In this document: positions 26,472 through 35,982 of the stretch, in pieces
Position numbering within the stretch: the first letter of the stretch is position 1
How the letters are laid out: every line of letters begins with the position of its first letter
The notes under the pieces: generated by a model
Told to the model about the DNA's origin: nothing
Database searches by the model: none
What the model saw: the letters and a program-made list of their open reading frames with translations, nothing else
IMG/VR virus record: IMGVR_UViG_3300006165_000016
Location: 1 to 40,657 of that record
Direction: 5' to 3' (one strand)
DNA from: a virus
Length of the DNA stretch: 40,657 nt
Translations under genes and position numbers: made by a program

Positions 26472-29400
26472 CATTGATTTTGACAAAGTAGAAAAAATTC
26501 TACATATAGCTGATATACACATTAGAAACTATAAGCGACACAAGGAATATAGGCAAGTATTTAGAAAATTATATAAGGAGGCCAGAACTCTTCCTAAAAA
26601 TAGTTTAATTTATGTTGGTGGAGATATTGTCCATACAAAAACAGATATTAGTCCAGAGCTAGTTCAAATTGTTAGCGAATTCTTAAATAGACTAGCAAAT
26701 ATTAGACCAACAATAGTTATCGCTGGAAATCACGATGCAAATCTAAATAACAAATCTAGGTTAGATGCTCTATCTCCAATAATAGAAAATTTAGCCAATG
26801 AAAACTTATATTATCTTAGAGACAGTGGAATATATAATATTGCTAATATAGACTTTATAGTATATTCAATTTTAGATGAACCAGAAGAATGGCCAAATGC
26901 AAAAGATTCATCATCAAAAAATAAAATAGGCCTATTCCACGGAGCAGTAAATAATTCTAAAACTGATGCTGGATATACTGTTCGAGATGAAAGCCTCCCA
27001 TTAAAAACCTTTAGTGGTTGTCATATGGTAATGCTTGGTGATATTCATAAATACCAATACTTAAATAAGGCTGAAACTTTTGCATATGCCGGATCAATGA
27101 TACAACAAAACTTTGGAGAAACATTTGAAAACCATGGATATGTTATTTGGGATGTTGAAACTAGAAAATCTGAATTTTTTAATATTCATAATGATTATGG
27201 GTATTATACATTAAGAGTAAAGGATGGAATACTTCCAAACATTGATAACATTCCAAAATATCCAAGGCTAAGATTCATAACAGAAAATACTACCCAGGCC
27301 CAAATAAAAGAAATGTTAATTGAAATTAGAAAAAAATGCAAGGTTCATGATTTCGTAGCAATAAAGGCAGATAAGCTTGCCAATATGTCAAACAATTCTA
27401 GGGGAAGTATAGCTATAACAAAAGATATACGAGATTCAGAGTACCAAAATAAACTTATAGAAGAACACTTAGAAAGAAACTTTCCAATAGTCGATGATGC
27501 CATATTAAAAAGAATAAGAAATATAAATAGAGACCTAAATAAACTTTTACCAGATGTAGAAATTGGTAGAAATATAAATTGGAAACCAAAGAAATTTGAA
27601 TTTTCAAACATGTTTAGTTATGGCGAAAACAATTCTATAAATTTTAATAATATGTCAGGAGCTATTGGTATATTTGCAGAAAATCATGCTGGTAAATCTG
27701 CTATTTTAGACGCTTTAGCATATTGTATTTTTGATAAATGTTCTAGAACTAAAATGGCAGCTGCTGTAATAAACAATAAGAAAAATAATTTTACTTGCAA
27801 ATTAAATTTTGAAATAGATGGGGTAGATTACTTTATTGAAAGAACAGGTAAACGAAAAAAAGATGGAGGAGCAAGGGTAGATGTTGATTTTTGGATGATT
27901 GGAGAAGATGGAAACCCAATATCCTTAAATGGAGACCAACGTGTATATACAAATAAAAATATTAGAGGTTATCTTGGAAATTATGAAGATTTCGAACTAA
28001 CAACTCTATCAGTACAAAATAACAATACAGGGTTTATAGACAAAACCCAAACAGAAAAAAAAGATTTACTAGCTCAATTTTTAGATATTAGTGTATTTGA
28101 AGAGTTATATAATTACGCAAACGAAGAAATAAAAGACGTACAGGTACTTCTAAAAGATTTTAAGAATACTGATTTTTCTCAAAAATTACATGAAGAAACA
28201 GTTTTACAGGAAGAATTAAAATCAACATATTCAACCATAGAAAAACAAAGAATTAAGTTATTAAAAAGTGAAAAAGTTGTAAATAAAAAGATTATAGAAT
28301 ATACGTCTAAGGTAATACAACTAGACCCTGAAGTACCAGATAGTGTAGAAACACTAGAATCCGATGCAAAAGTAATAATATTAGATATTAAGGCAGAATC
28401 AGAAAAATTAGAAAAATATGAAACATATACTGAAGAAAATAAAGTAGAGTTTCTCGAAATATCTAAAAATATAAAGGAATATAATAGAAAAAAAATAGAG
28501 ACTGATTCTAATAGAAATACTCAAGTAGAAACTTTATTACAAAAACTTAATCATGAAATAGAAATGATGAAGGTAAAGGTTAAGAATAAATTGGACACTG
28601 TTAATCAACTCCACTCCCATGAATATGATCCAGATTGTGAATTTTGCTGTGATAATTCTTTTGTAAAGTCAGCTGAAAAAGCCAAACAAGAATTACCAAA
28701 ATTAAAATTAGAAACTGAAAAATTATTAGAATCTAAGTTAACCTTAAAGAAAGAGTTAGAACAATTAAAAGATTCTGTTGGACAAGGATTTTTATTAACC
28801 AAGTTAGATTCAAAACTTTCTTTAATAAAACAATATCAATCTGAAATAAAAATAAAAACTATAACTAGAAAATCCAACATAACTAAAAAAGAATTAAATC
28901 AAAAACACATTAAGTCTTTAATAGAAAAATATTATCAAAACAAGCGGTCTATAATTTCAAATAATAAAATAAATGAAAATATAATTAAAAAAGATTTAGA
29001 ATTAGAAGTCATCCAACAAAATCTATCAGATATAAATTCTAAATTACAAACTGCATATAGTAATATTAGTGTTTGCCAAAAAACAATAGAAAATATTTTA
29101 GAATCTATAGAAAGAGCCCACGATTTAGAAGAAAGATTAAGGGCATATGAATATTATCTTAATGCAATACAGCGAGATGGAGTACCATATGAACTTATTT
29201 CAGAAATATTACCATATGTAGAAGAAGAAGTTAATTTAATTCTTTCACAAATAACAGATTTTTCAATACAATTCGAAACTGACGGCCGAAACATAAATAC
29301 TTTTATTGTATATGGTGAAGAAGAAAAATGGGCCCTAGAAATGACATCTGGAATGGAAAAGTTTGTTAGTTCCCTTGCAATAAGGGTTGCCCTAATAAAT

Positions 29401-29616
29401 GTTTCAAATTTACCAAGGCCAAACTTTTTAGCAATTGATGAAGGATTTGGAAACTTAGATTCTAATAATCTTAATTCAATATTTTCATTGTTTGACTATC
29501 TAAAATTGAATTTTGATTTTATGATTGTCATTTCCCATATAGATTTAATGAAAGATGCAACAGATAACCTTTTAGAGATAAATCAATCCAAAGGATATAG
29601 TCAAATAGTGTACTAA
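26461..29616 (+). CDS. single-chain SbcD-SbcC (gp47-gp46, Mre11-Rad50) recombination nuclease
   Basis: This 1051-residue protein joins two subunits that are separate in T4 (gp47, 339 residues; gp46, 560). Residues 1-340 are a calcineurin-like nuclease: Asp18-Ile-His20, Gly-Gly-Asp55, Gly-Asn90-His91-Asp92, His160 and Gly-Asp194-Ile-His196 supply the two-metal site. From about 378 the ABC ATPase begins. Its Walker A is Ala406-Glu-Asn-His-Ala-Gly411-Lys412-Ser413, with Ala where the first Gly is usual. Long coiled-coil arms flank a zinc hook Cys726-Glu-Phe-Cys729. The signature is Ser963-Gly-Met-Glu-Lys, Walker B Phe-Leu-Ala-Ile-Asp993-Glu994, D-loop near Asn-Leu-Asp1000 and switch His1026. The complex resects and processes DNA ends for recombination-dependent replication. 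The frame is unbroken from nuclease to ATPase, so this is a real fusion. It overlaps the primase gene by 11 bases. Confidence 0.95.
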   Translation: MNINIDFDKVEKILHIADIHIRNYKRHKEYRQVFRKLYKEARTLPKNSLIYVGGDIVHTKTDISPELVQIVSEFLNRLANIRPTIVIAGNHDANLNNKSRLDALSPIIENLANENLYYLRDSGIYNIANIDFIVYSILDEPEEWPNAKDSSSKNKIGLFHGAVNNSKTDAGYTVRDESLPLKTFSGCHMVMLGDIHKYQYLNKAETFAYAGSMIQQNFGETFENHGYVIWDVETRKSEFFNIHNDYGYYTLRVKDGILPNIDNIPKYPRLRFITENTTQAQIKEMLIEIRKKCKVHDFVAIKADKLANMSNNSRGSIAITKDIRDSEYQNKLIEEHLERNFPIVDDAILKRIRNINRDLNKLLPDVEIGRNINWKPKKFEFSNMFSYGENNSINFNNMSGAIGIFAENHAGKSAILDALAYCIFDKCSRTKMAAAVINNKKNNFTCKLNFEIDGVDYFIERTGKRKKDGGARVDVDFWMIGEDGNPISLNGDQRVYTNKNIRGYLGNYEDFELTTLSVQNNNTGFIDKTQTEKKDLLAQFLDISVFEELYNYANEEIKDVQVLLKDFKNTDFSQKLHEETVLQEELKSTYSTIEKQRIKLLKSEKVVNKKIIEYTSKVIQLDPEVPDSVETLESDAKVIILDIKAESEKLEKYETYTEENKVEFLEISKNIKEYNRKKIETDSNRNTQVETLLQKLNHEIEMMKVKVKNKLDTVNQLHSHEYDPDCEFCCDNSFVKSAEKAKQELPKLKLETEKLLESKLTLKKELEQLKDSVGQGFLLTKLDSKLSLIKQYQSEIKIKTITRKSNITKKELNQKHIKSLIEKYYQNKRSIISNNKINENIIKKDLELEVIQQNLSDINSKLQTAYSNISVCQKTIENILESIERAHDLEERLRAYEYYLNAIQRDGVPYELISEILPYVEEEVNLILSQITDFSIQFETDGRNINTFIVYGEEEKWALEMTSGMEKFVSSLAIRVALINVSNLPRPNFLAIDEGFGNLDSNNLNSIFSLFDYLKLNFDFMIVISHIDLMKDATDNLLEINQSKGYSQIVY

Positions 29617-29633
29617 ATCACACGTTAAACTGA

Positions 29634-29641
29634 TATTTATA
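29634..29641 (+). promoter_or_regulatory. TATTTATA boundary motif, candidate late promoter
   Basis: TGATATTTATATATTGAT fills the 50-base gap between the SbcDC fusion and the long fibre gene, ending 25 bases before the ATG at 29667. A TTAGGAG ribosome binding site follows. The position marks the return from DNA-metabolism genes to structural genes. Confidence 0.57.
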
Positions 29642-29666
29642 TATTGATAGTTTAGGAGTTTTTCAT

Positions 29667-32600
29667 ATGGCAAAAATATTAAGATTTGATGAACCATCAG
29701 AGTTCACACCACTAACATATAGGGGATTGGATACTCTTCCAGTTTACATTGTTGAAGAGGGAGGTACCTCATACGATTATTTCGGATTTACAGAAATACC
29801 AGATGAATTAAACGCTGGTAGAAATCTGTTGGCCCTAACGGGTACAAAAAATCTTGTTCCAGGTTCTGAAATTGCAATAGAGGTATTAAATGCTAATGGT
29901 GAGTTAATACCTGTTAAAACATTTGACCATATTGGATTTGGAAACCGTAGGGTATTCGCAATAGAAGTAAACGAAAAAGTACCTGAAGGAGATGCTGTAA
30001 TTACTGTTGTTGGTACAGCTAAAGGTAAGGTTGGTTTTAACTCAGAAGGAGGTAGAGACAATTCACAACCAATGCCTAGAAACTATTCTGGTCGATTTAA
30101 TATACGTTGGCAAAAAAGATTAAATTGTTATCCAAGAAAAAGAAATACTTCTGATGTTGTATTTTTCCCAAATCCAGATATAACTATAGAAGAAATAAAA
30201 AGACCCTATTGGAAATTAGATTATAATTCAAGACTAACATCATCATACACAAATTTAGAACACAATCAGGCAGCAGAATTTACGTTGGTTTCAGATTCTT
30301 CAATATCAGATACAGGGTTTCAAAATACTTCTGCAAGTTTAAGATATGAAGTAGAAGGAAATAAATACTTTATTTTTGCAAACGATGAACCAGATTTTGG
30401 TGGATTTACAGATGATATGATTGGAGGAACTATATTGTTTCCTAATCCTGTAGGAGTATATCCAAAATCAACAAATGGTCCCTATGCCCCACCAGTTTAT
30501 AATGAATTAGAAGATGGAGATGGAACAGGTGTATTGGATACTGGTTCATTATCAGCACAATATTCTAATCAAGGGGCATATAGTACATATATTATAGAAA
30601 GATTATCTCCATTACAACTTAGAGTAAATAGTCCTCACACAACAATGCAGGGCCAAGGAAGAAATAATCAAAAAGAGATTTTCCACCGTACTTTTGCACC
30701 TAGTGATTTTAGACTAGATTGGGGACAAGACCCCATATTAAAAACAGACTCTTTAATGAGTGCATCCTCAAACCCAGATGATAAGTTTTATACTTCATAT
30801 GCATATATACAATTTAATAATTTAACACCAATTGCTGGTGATATTACTAGAATAAAAACATATATTAGAAACGACCAAACAACAAATGATTTTCATTTAG
30901 TTGGTGATAATCCAGTATTTTCTCCTGAATTATTGGTACAATCTCAATCGCTAAGAACAAGGTTTCCAGCTGGAGATTTTACTGAATTTGGTGTAAGTTC
31001 ATCGTTATTTGAATATTGGGAAGGTGCAGCTAATACAGGTGCAACCATAAATAATCCTGAACTAATAATATATAAGATGAGTACTGGAAATGTTGCAACT
31101 CCAATACGAGAATCCTTACAGGTAGGCCTACTAAATACAGCAACTGGCCTACAAACAACTAGTGATTATTGGTTGGTAAAATCAACGGTTGATATTGAAT
31201 TCAGAGAAAATCAATATTACGAAATCTCATTTAAGTCTTATGCTATAAAAACCCCTCCAAATGGTCCATCCCCAGAAATGCATGTATATATGCATGGACC
31301 AGCTGTAAATTCTACTGGTGATGTTGATGGAAAACTAATAGGAACAATAAATGGTATTGAAAATAATGAATTGGTTGTTTCTGAAGACCCACTAAACTTT
31401 AATATTCAAGGTGGTAATAAATTTACTTTCAAGGCCGATGCAACTGAATTTGCAAGATTAAGATTCAAAATTATTTCAGGATTATGGTATATAGCAGATA
31501 TATCTGTTAAACCATATGACCATTTTGGATATACTCCCCATTATTTTGATACAATAATACCAACAATAAAGGGTAATGTCGGAGAAAAAGATGCATTAGA
31601 TTTTAGGTTTGAGTTTTATAATGATGACCATAGAAAAGCTGCATATACATCTGAAATTAAAAATGTAGAATTTGATAATGAATTTACATTCACAGCAACA
31701 AGTGTATTTTTTAATAGTGCTAGTATAGATACCTTTTTTGGTAATACCCCAATAGGAGATAATGATTGGGTTAAAACCCATTATAGTTCAGCCCTATTAG
31801 CACATGAAATGCCAGAATTATCTGAAAGCATTTATCACATAGGTAATGTTGGAATAGGAGAATTCTCTGCATCCTTTGTTAATTATCCGTTACAAATAAA
31901 GAAGGGTCCAGCTGAGGGTAACGCAACGATTAGACTAGACTCTTATTCCTCATCAATACTCCATTTGGCTGCAGATATTGGTGGAACAGCCCCGACAAGT
32001 AAAAGTGCACAAATATTATTTGACCATAATAATGCTGCAACTTCATCTATTATTGGTTATACCGATATAGCAGATACAGATCCTGGTGGCGCAACAATGG
32101 ATGGCGCCTCAAAGGGCGGATTCACAATACACGAAAGACACGGTAGAATAATGAATTTAGGTGTTGGTGGATATTCCAGATTTCATTTAGTTACAGGAAA
32201 AAGTTCAGACTACAGAAACGCTGGATCACATGCAACATTTATAGGTTATAGAAATCCAAAACCTGGCGATTTTGAATATGAATTACATATTTCTGGTAGT
32301 GAAATAATAAATAGTGGTTCTATTTATTTACCAGATGCCCCAATAGATAATTCAGCAACATATGCAGCAGTAATACATTCAACAAAGGGTAGAGTTGGAA
32401 AACGACTATTATCAGATTTAACTGGGGATGATGATTGGCATATAGCAGCTACATATATAACACAATCAAGAATAGGAAGTCATGGAAAAACTATATGGAT
32501 AGGTGATGGATTAGTTACTACTGGTTTAACTCCAACATCCTATATATTTCAAATTTCACAAAGTACATCTAGTCCAAAGGTTAGATTAGAAGGTATACCA

Positions 32601-35078
32601 TATGCTGCATCAATGTCAAATAATGTTTTAATAGTAGAATCATCAACAGGAAAATTGTATACTACTGGATCTTATGGTGTTGGTAGTGGTGGAGGCGGTG
32701 GAGGCGGTGATGATGGCGATTGGCATAAGTCAGGATCTTCATCTCCCCCAACAAGCATAAATGATTCTATATGGACATCTGGTAGTGTGGAGCTTGGTTG
32801 GATTAATGGAAATCCTTCCCAATCCCAATACACTCCAACATACAAGAGTATTTATAAACCAGCGTTACATGTTCGAGGAAGAATTGAACAAACCTTTAAT
32901 GGTGGTAGTGACCAAGAAAAAGCAACAATAATTGGATTATATGCTGGTATGTCTTATTCAATGTATTCCCATACTGGAGACCCAAAAGGATATGATGGTT
33001 CTACACAAAACCATTGGGGAGGTGGAATTGGTAATACTTATATTGGATACGCAGTAGGTAGAAACCGAGAACTAAACGATGATTCTGGTTGTTCAGAAAA
33101 TACTGCTGTTGGTAATGAGGCATTTATGGGCGCAACTAATCTCGGCATGGATGGTGGAAACTATAATACTTATATTGGTTCGAAGGCTGGAAAAGATGCT
33201 CTTGATGGAAATGATAATACAGGCGTAGGATCACAAGCCATGCATAACGTATCTACTGGGGAGGATAATGTAGTTTTAGGTTCACAAGCAGCTAAGGGTC
33301 TACTAACTGGAGACAAAAATACCATGTTAGGATATAATACTGGAGATGAAATAACTAGTGGAGATGGAAACATATTTATTGGAGCTTCTGCAGGTGATGG
33401 AACTGGAAATGTATCTAATACTTTTGCTATTTCTTCTAATGCTGGAACCCAACTTAACTCACCAATATGTGGTACAGGAATGAATACTAGTGCAGCTCTA
33501 ATACGAATAAATGACGCTCTTGGTATAGGAAAAGTTCCAGCATATGCATTGGATGTACTAACGAGAGCAGACGGCGCAGACCCAGTAAGAGTTGATAAAT
33601 TTACAGAGGATGGTGGTAGACAAATGGTTTGGGACCCAACAAGTAAACTCATTCATGTCACTCAAACTGTAATTAACAAAAATGGCCAACAACAAGCCTT
33701 TGTCAATACACAAAATTCTCCAAGTGTTCAAATCATATCGGGTTCTGTAATGCTAATTAGATCTGGTGCAGTATCTCAATCCAATGGTTTCTATGCAAAT
33801 GACCCAACAATCTATCTTGGAAAACTGGAAGTTGATTCAAGAGATGAAACCAGCTTTTATTTAACAGGATCATCCCAATCAGGAAGTGTTTATCTTTCTG
33901 GATCTGGAAGGATTGGATTTGGAACAGACGACCCTCAATCAGAAATGGATTTTAGAGCTGATGAAGTTAGATTTACTCAAAGAGGATCGCTAGCTGGTGT
34001 AAAAATAAATACAGAAGGAAATTTTGAATCATTCTTATCAGATACACAGGGTGGAACAACAGGTAGTGAATACATATTAAAATTTAACAGGGGTGGATCT
34101 AGTATAATTACTGGAGACTTCCTAGCGGCAAAATTAGGTATTGAGGTACCAGATGACGCTGGAGAATATTTTAACGGCCTAAGAGAAGGTCTTAAAACCG
34201 AACTACTCATGAAGGCTGAAGATGATGGTTTGATGCAGATAGCTGAACCTGGAGATATTATTGGATCTATTAGATATACAGTTGATTCAGGTAGTACTTT
34301 AGATTCAAGAGGAGCTGGAGAAGCAGCAACAATAAAGACTATTGTTAATACTGCAGGAACTTCTGGGGTAACAGCTAAATTAGTACTTAGTGTTGCTAAA
34401 TCTGAAGGATCAGCTGCAGAAGAAGTAATAACAGCTAATGTTGGAGGTATGAATGTAGTTGGACACATAACAGCCTCAGGTAATATAAGTACATTAGGTA
34501 ATATAAGTTCAAGTGGAACTATATATGGAGCAGATTTACGTGCTAACAGTTTGAAAACACCTGCAGGACAAACTCTAATAAGGTATCATGGTGGATCAGA
34601 AACTGTTAGACTTGGTGTTAACGCAAATAATAGTAATCCTCTCCAACTACAAGGACACATAACTGCATCAGGTAATATAAGTGCAAGTGGATATATTTAT
34701 ACAGGTGGAGACATACACACAACAGGAGATGTTGTAGCATCTAGTACAACCCCATCAGATTATAGGTTAAAAAAGAATATTGGTGATATATCAAATCCAT
34801 TAAAAACAATCCGCGATTTAGTAGGTAAATCATTTGACTGGAAAAATACAGATGAATCAGATTATGGTCTAATTGCACAAGAAGTTGAAAAAATACTTCC
34901 TGAATTAGTAAAGGAAAAAAATATTCTTGGAAAAGATAAACAATATAAAGTTGTAAAATATATGTCAATGATACCTATTTTAATAGAGTCAATCAAAGAA
35001 CTAGACAATAACAATAATTTATTAGAAGAAAAACTAAACAAACTTATATTTGAGGTTAATAACCTTAAAAATAATTAA
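29667..35078 (+). CDS. long tail fibre with C-terminal S74 self-cleaving chaperone domain
   Basis: At 1803 residues this is the largest product here. An N-terminal domain (about 1-150), presumably for attachment, is followed by beta-rich domains to about 700. A shaft follows with phrases such as Gly-Asn-Val-Gly-Ile-Gly. A Gly-rich hinge (seven Gly in a row) lies near 1010. Residues 1145-1243 carry trimeric-adhesin-like repeats (Asn-Thr-Ala-Val-Gly, Asn-Thr-Tyr-Ile-Gly and variants). Alternating Ala-Ser-Gly-Asn-Ile-Ser motifs lead to the S74 peptidase domain at 1697-1803, where Ser1697-Asp-Tyr-Arg-Leu-Lys1702 supplies the Ser-Lys dyad. In this family the domain folds the trimer and then cuts itself off just before the Ser. 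The TTAGGAG ribosome binding site and the upstream motif fix the start. This is the main host-binding fibre candidate. Confidence 0.9.
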   Translation: MAKILRFDEPSEFTPLTYRGLDTLPVYIVEEGGTSYDYFGFTEIPDELNAGRNLLALTGTKNLVPGSEIAIEVLNANGELIPVKTFDHIGFGNRRVFAIEVNEKVPEGDAVITVVGTAKGKVGFNSEGGRDNSQPMPRNYSGRFNIRWQKRLNCYPRKRNTSDVVFFPNPDITIEEIKRPYWKLDYNSRLTSSYTNLEHNQAAEFTLVSDSSISDTGFQNTSASLRYEVEGNKYFIFANDEPDFGGFTDDMIGGTILFPNPVGVYPKSTNGPYAPPVYNELEDGDGTGVLDTGSLSAQYSNQGAYSTYIIERLSPLQLRVNSPHTTMQGQGRNNQKEIFHRTFAPSDFRLDWGQDPILKTDSLMSASSNPDDKFYTSYAYIQFNNLTPIAGDITRIKTYIRNDQTTNDFHLVGDNPVFSPELLVQSQSLRTRFPAGDFTEFGVSSSLFEYWEGAANTGATINNPELIIYKMSTGNVATPIRESLQVGLLNTATGLQTTSDYWLVKSTVDIEFRENQYYEISFKSYAIKTPPNGPSPEMHVYMHGPAVNSTGDVDGKLIGTINGIENNELVVSEDPLNFNIQGGNKFTFKADATEFARLRFKIISGLWYIADISVKPYDHFGYTPHYFDTIIPTIKGNVGEKDALDFRFEFYNDDHRKAAYTSEIKNVEFDNEFTFTATSVFFNSASIDTFFGNTPIGDNDWVKTHYSSALLAHEMPELSESIYHIGNVGIGEFSASFVNYPLQIKKGPAEGNATIRLDSYSSSILHLAADIGGTAPTSKSAQILFDHNNAATSSIIGYTDIADTDPGGATMDGASKGGFTIHERHGRIMNLGVGGYSRFHLVTGKSSDYRNAGSHATFIGYRNPKPGDFEYELHISGSEIINSGSIYLPDAPIDNSATYAAVIHSTKGRVGKRLLSDLTGDDDWHIAATYITQSRIGSHGKTIWIGDGLVTTGLTPTSYIFQISQSTSSPKVRLEGIPYAASMSNNVLIVESSTGKLYTTGSYGVGSGGGGGGGDDGDWHKSGSSSPPTSINDSIWTSGSVELGWINGNPSQSQYTPTYKSIYKPALHVRGRIEQTFNGGSDQEKATIIGLYAGMSYSMYSHTGDPKGYDGSTQNHWGGGIGNTYIGYAVGRNRELNDDSGCSENTAVGNEAFMGATNLGMDGGNYNTYIGSKAGKDALDGNDNTGVGSQAMHNVSTGEDNVVLGSQAAKGLLTGDKNTMLGYNTGDEITSGDGNIFIGASAGDGTGNVSNTFAISSNAGTQLNSPICGTGMNTSAALIRINDALGIGKVPAYALDVLTRADGADPVRVDKFTEDGGRQMVWDPTSKLIHVTQTVINKNGQQQAFVNTQNSPSVQIISGSVMLIRSGAVSQSNGFYANDPTIYLGKLEVDSRDETSFYLTGSSQSGSVYLSGSGRIGFGTDDPQSEMDFRADEVRFTQRGSLAGVKINTEGNFESFLSDTQGGTTGSEYILKFNRGGSSIITGDFLAAKLGIEVPDDAGEYFNGLREGLKTELLMKAEDDGLMQIAEPGDIIGSIRYTVDSGSTLDSRGAGEAATIKTIVNTAGTSGVTAKLVLSVAKSEGSAAEEVITANVGGMNVVGHITASGNISTLGNISSSGTIYGADLRANSLKTPAGQTLIRYHGGSETVRLGVNANNSNPLQLQGHITASGNISASGYIYTGGDIHTTGDVVASSTTPSDYRLKKNIGDISNPLKTIRDLVGKSFDWKNTDESDYGLIAQEVEKILPELVKEKNILGKDKQYKVVKYMSMIPILIESIKELDNNNNLLEEKLNKLIFEVNNLKNN
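33099..33395 (+). repeat. trimeric-adhesin-like protein repeats in the long fibre
   Basis: The encoded segment has about six imperfect repeats of 14-25 residues with the cores Asn-Thr-Ala-Val-Gly, Asn-Thr-Tyr-Ile-Gly, Asn-Thr-Gly-Val-Gly, Asn-Val-Val-Leu-Gly, Asn-Thr-Met-Leu-Gly and Asn-Ile-Phe-Ile-Gly. Each is followed by Gly-Asp/Ser-rich turns and small residues. This is the left-handed parallel beta-roll pattern of YadA-like heads, here within a phage fibre shaft. Confidence 0.75.
34665..34771 (+). repeat. near-identical 107-base segment, copy 1 (end of long fibre)
   Basis: This segment matches 37321-37427 with about eight mismatches and no gaps by eye. It covers the last Ala-Ser-Gly-Asn-Ile-Ser repeat, the Gly-Gly-Asp-Ile-His stretch and the first residues of the S74 domain including the cleavage Ser. 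Past the Ser-Lys dyad the two genes diverge markedly at DNA level. Confidence 0.88.
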
Positions 35079-35082
35079 ATGA

Positions 35083-35090
35083 TATTTATA
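35083..35090 (+). promoter_or_regulatory. TATTTATA boundary motif touching the start codon
   Basis: GATATTTATAT ends immediately before the ATG at 35092, with a single base between the 8-mer and the start codon. There is no ribosome binding site in the 13-base gap. A promoter here would start transcription inside the gene, so either the mRNA is near-leaderless or the motif has another role at this site. Confidence 0.42.
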
Positions 35091-35091
35091 T

Positions 35092-35406
35092 ATGGCACAA
35101 GTTGTAAATCATATAAAGTGGGAAAACGCAGATTTCGAATGGAATGATAACCCGTATTTATGGAACGACGTAGCATTTATAGAGGGAATAAACAGAGCAG
35201 CTGGCAAAATCGGCCTACAAAATGCTTTAGATGTATTAAATCCTGAAAAAAAGAAAAGACTTGTACATTTAATAATGCGTAAAAAAGGTATAAAAATATA
35301 CGATAAATCTAAGTCTGTAAAAGATGTAAAAATAAACATTAAAGACGTAGAGATGATAATAAAAGAGGTGAAGGCCCAAATAGAAGCGGAGAATATACAT
35401 GTATAA
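35092..35406 (+). CDS. small unknown phage protein with Trp-Asn-Asp motifs
   Basis: The 104-residue product begins with a Trp-rich patch (Lys-Trp-Glu-Asn, Trp-Asn-Asp-Asn, Tyr-Leu-Trp-Asn-Asp-Val, residues 9-27). The rest is helical and rich in Lys, Val and Ile. No membrane segment or enzyme motif is seen. There is no other plausible Met start nearby upstream. It lies between two fibre genes and overlaps the next gene by 8 bases, so a role in fibre assembly or attachment is likely, but I do not recognise the family. Confidence 0.68.
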   Translation: MAQVVNHIKWENADFEWNDNPYLWNDVAFIEGINRAAGKIGLQNALDVLNPEKKKRLVHLIMRKKGIKIYDKSKSVKDVKINIKDVEMIIKEVKAQIEAENIHV

Positions 35407-35971
35407 ATTATTTACAGATAAAACTGAAATATTTGAATGCGACATAAATCTTACTGGGGCAAGTTTATCAAAAACAAATGCCCGATTAGTTATAGAATCA
35501 ACTGACTTTAGCATACTTTTTAATGGTAGTGTTTCAAGTTCTGGAAAATGTTCTATACCAATTAAAAAATTAAGAGGTCTCATAGATGAAAACACAAAGG
35601 GAAGTATAAAATTAGAAATTATTGCAGAAGACACATATTTTATCCCATGGGAAAGTGATTTTGAAGTAGAACAATCCAAGCGTGTAACTGTAGAAGTAAA
35701 ATCTCAAACAAATAAATCAAATATAGGTAAACCACATAGTACAAGAATAAGTGTATCGGGAATAAAGGATACTAGAATATCTCTTTCAGAAAAACAACAT
35801 GTATTAAACATCTTAAAGCTTTTGATAAAAGAAAAAATAAATATTAAAAATCTTTCTATAAAAAGAAATAAGTTAAATAATGTTATAGCAGAATATGTTA
35901 GTAAGCATCCAGTAAAAGAAACAGGAGAAGTTATAGATACGGTTGTTAAAGTACTAGCAAAAAGAAAATAG
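35399..35971 (+). CDS. unknown phage protein, beta-rich N-terminal half and helical C-terminal half
   Basis: The 190-residue product has a beta-sandwich-like N-terminal half (about 1-90) with alternating hydrophobic residues. A Ser/Thr/Lys linker follows, then a helical C-terminal half (about 125-190) with many Lys and Ile. A GGAG ribosome binding site lies in the end of the previous gene and the coding regions overlap by 8 bases, so translation is coupled. Its place between two S74 fibres suggests a fibre connector or assembly chaperone. That is inference only. Confidence 0.68.
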   Translation: MYKLFTDKTEIFECDINLTGASLSKTNARLVIESTDFSILFNGSVSSSGKCSIPIKKLRGLIDENTKGSIKLEIIAEDTYFIPWESDFEVEQSKRVTVEVKSQTNKSNIGKPHSTRISVSGIKDTRISLSEKQHVLNILKLLIKEKINIKNLSIKRNKLNNVIAEYVSKHPVKETGEVIDTVVKVLAKRK

Positions 35972-35982
35972 GGGTTATATAA

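Noticed and set aside
29626-29654. Inverted repeat TAAACT / AGTTTA around the motif copy at 29634
   Set aside because: Only six AT-rich base pairs separated by 17 bases, with no T-run. It is not convincing as a hairpin or operator and is not repeated at other motif copies.
33170-33652. Long minus-strand open frame within the fibre repeats
   Set aside because: It is produced by the low-complexity Gly/Asn/Thr repeats of the fibre read backwards. There is no ribosome binding site or recognised domain.
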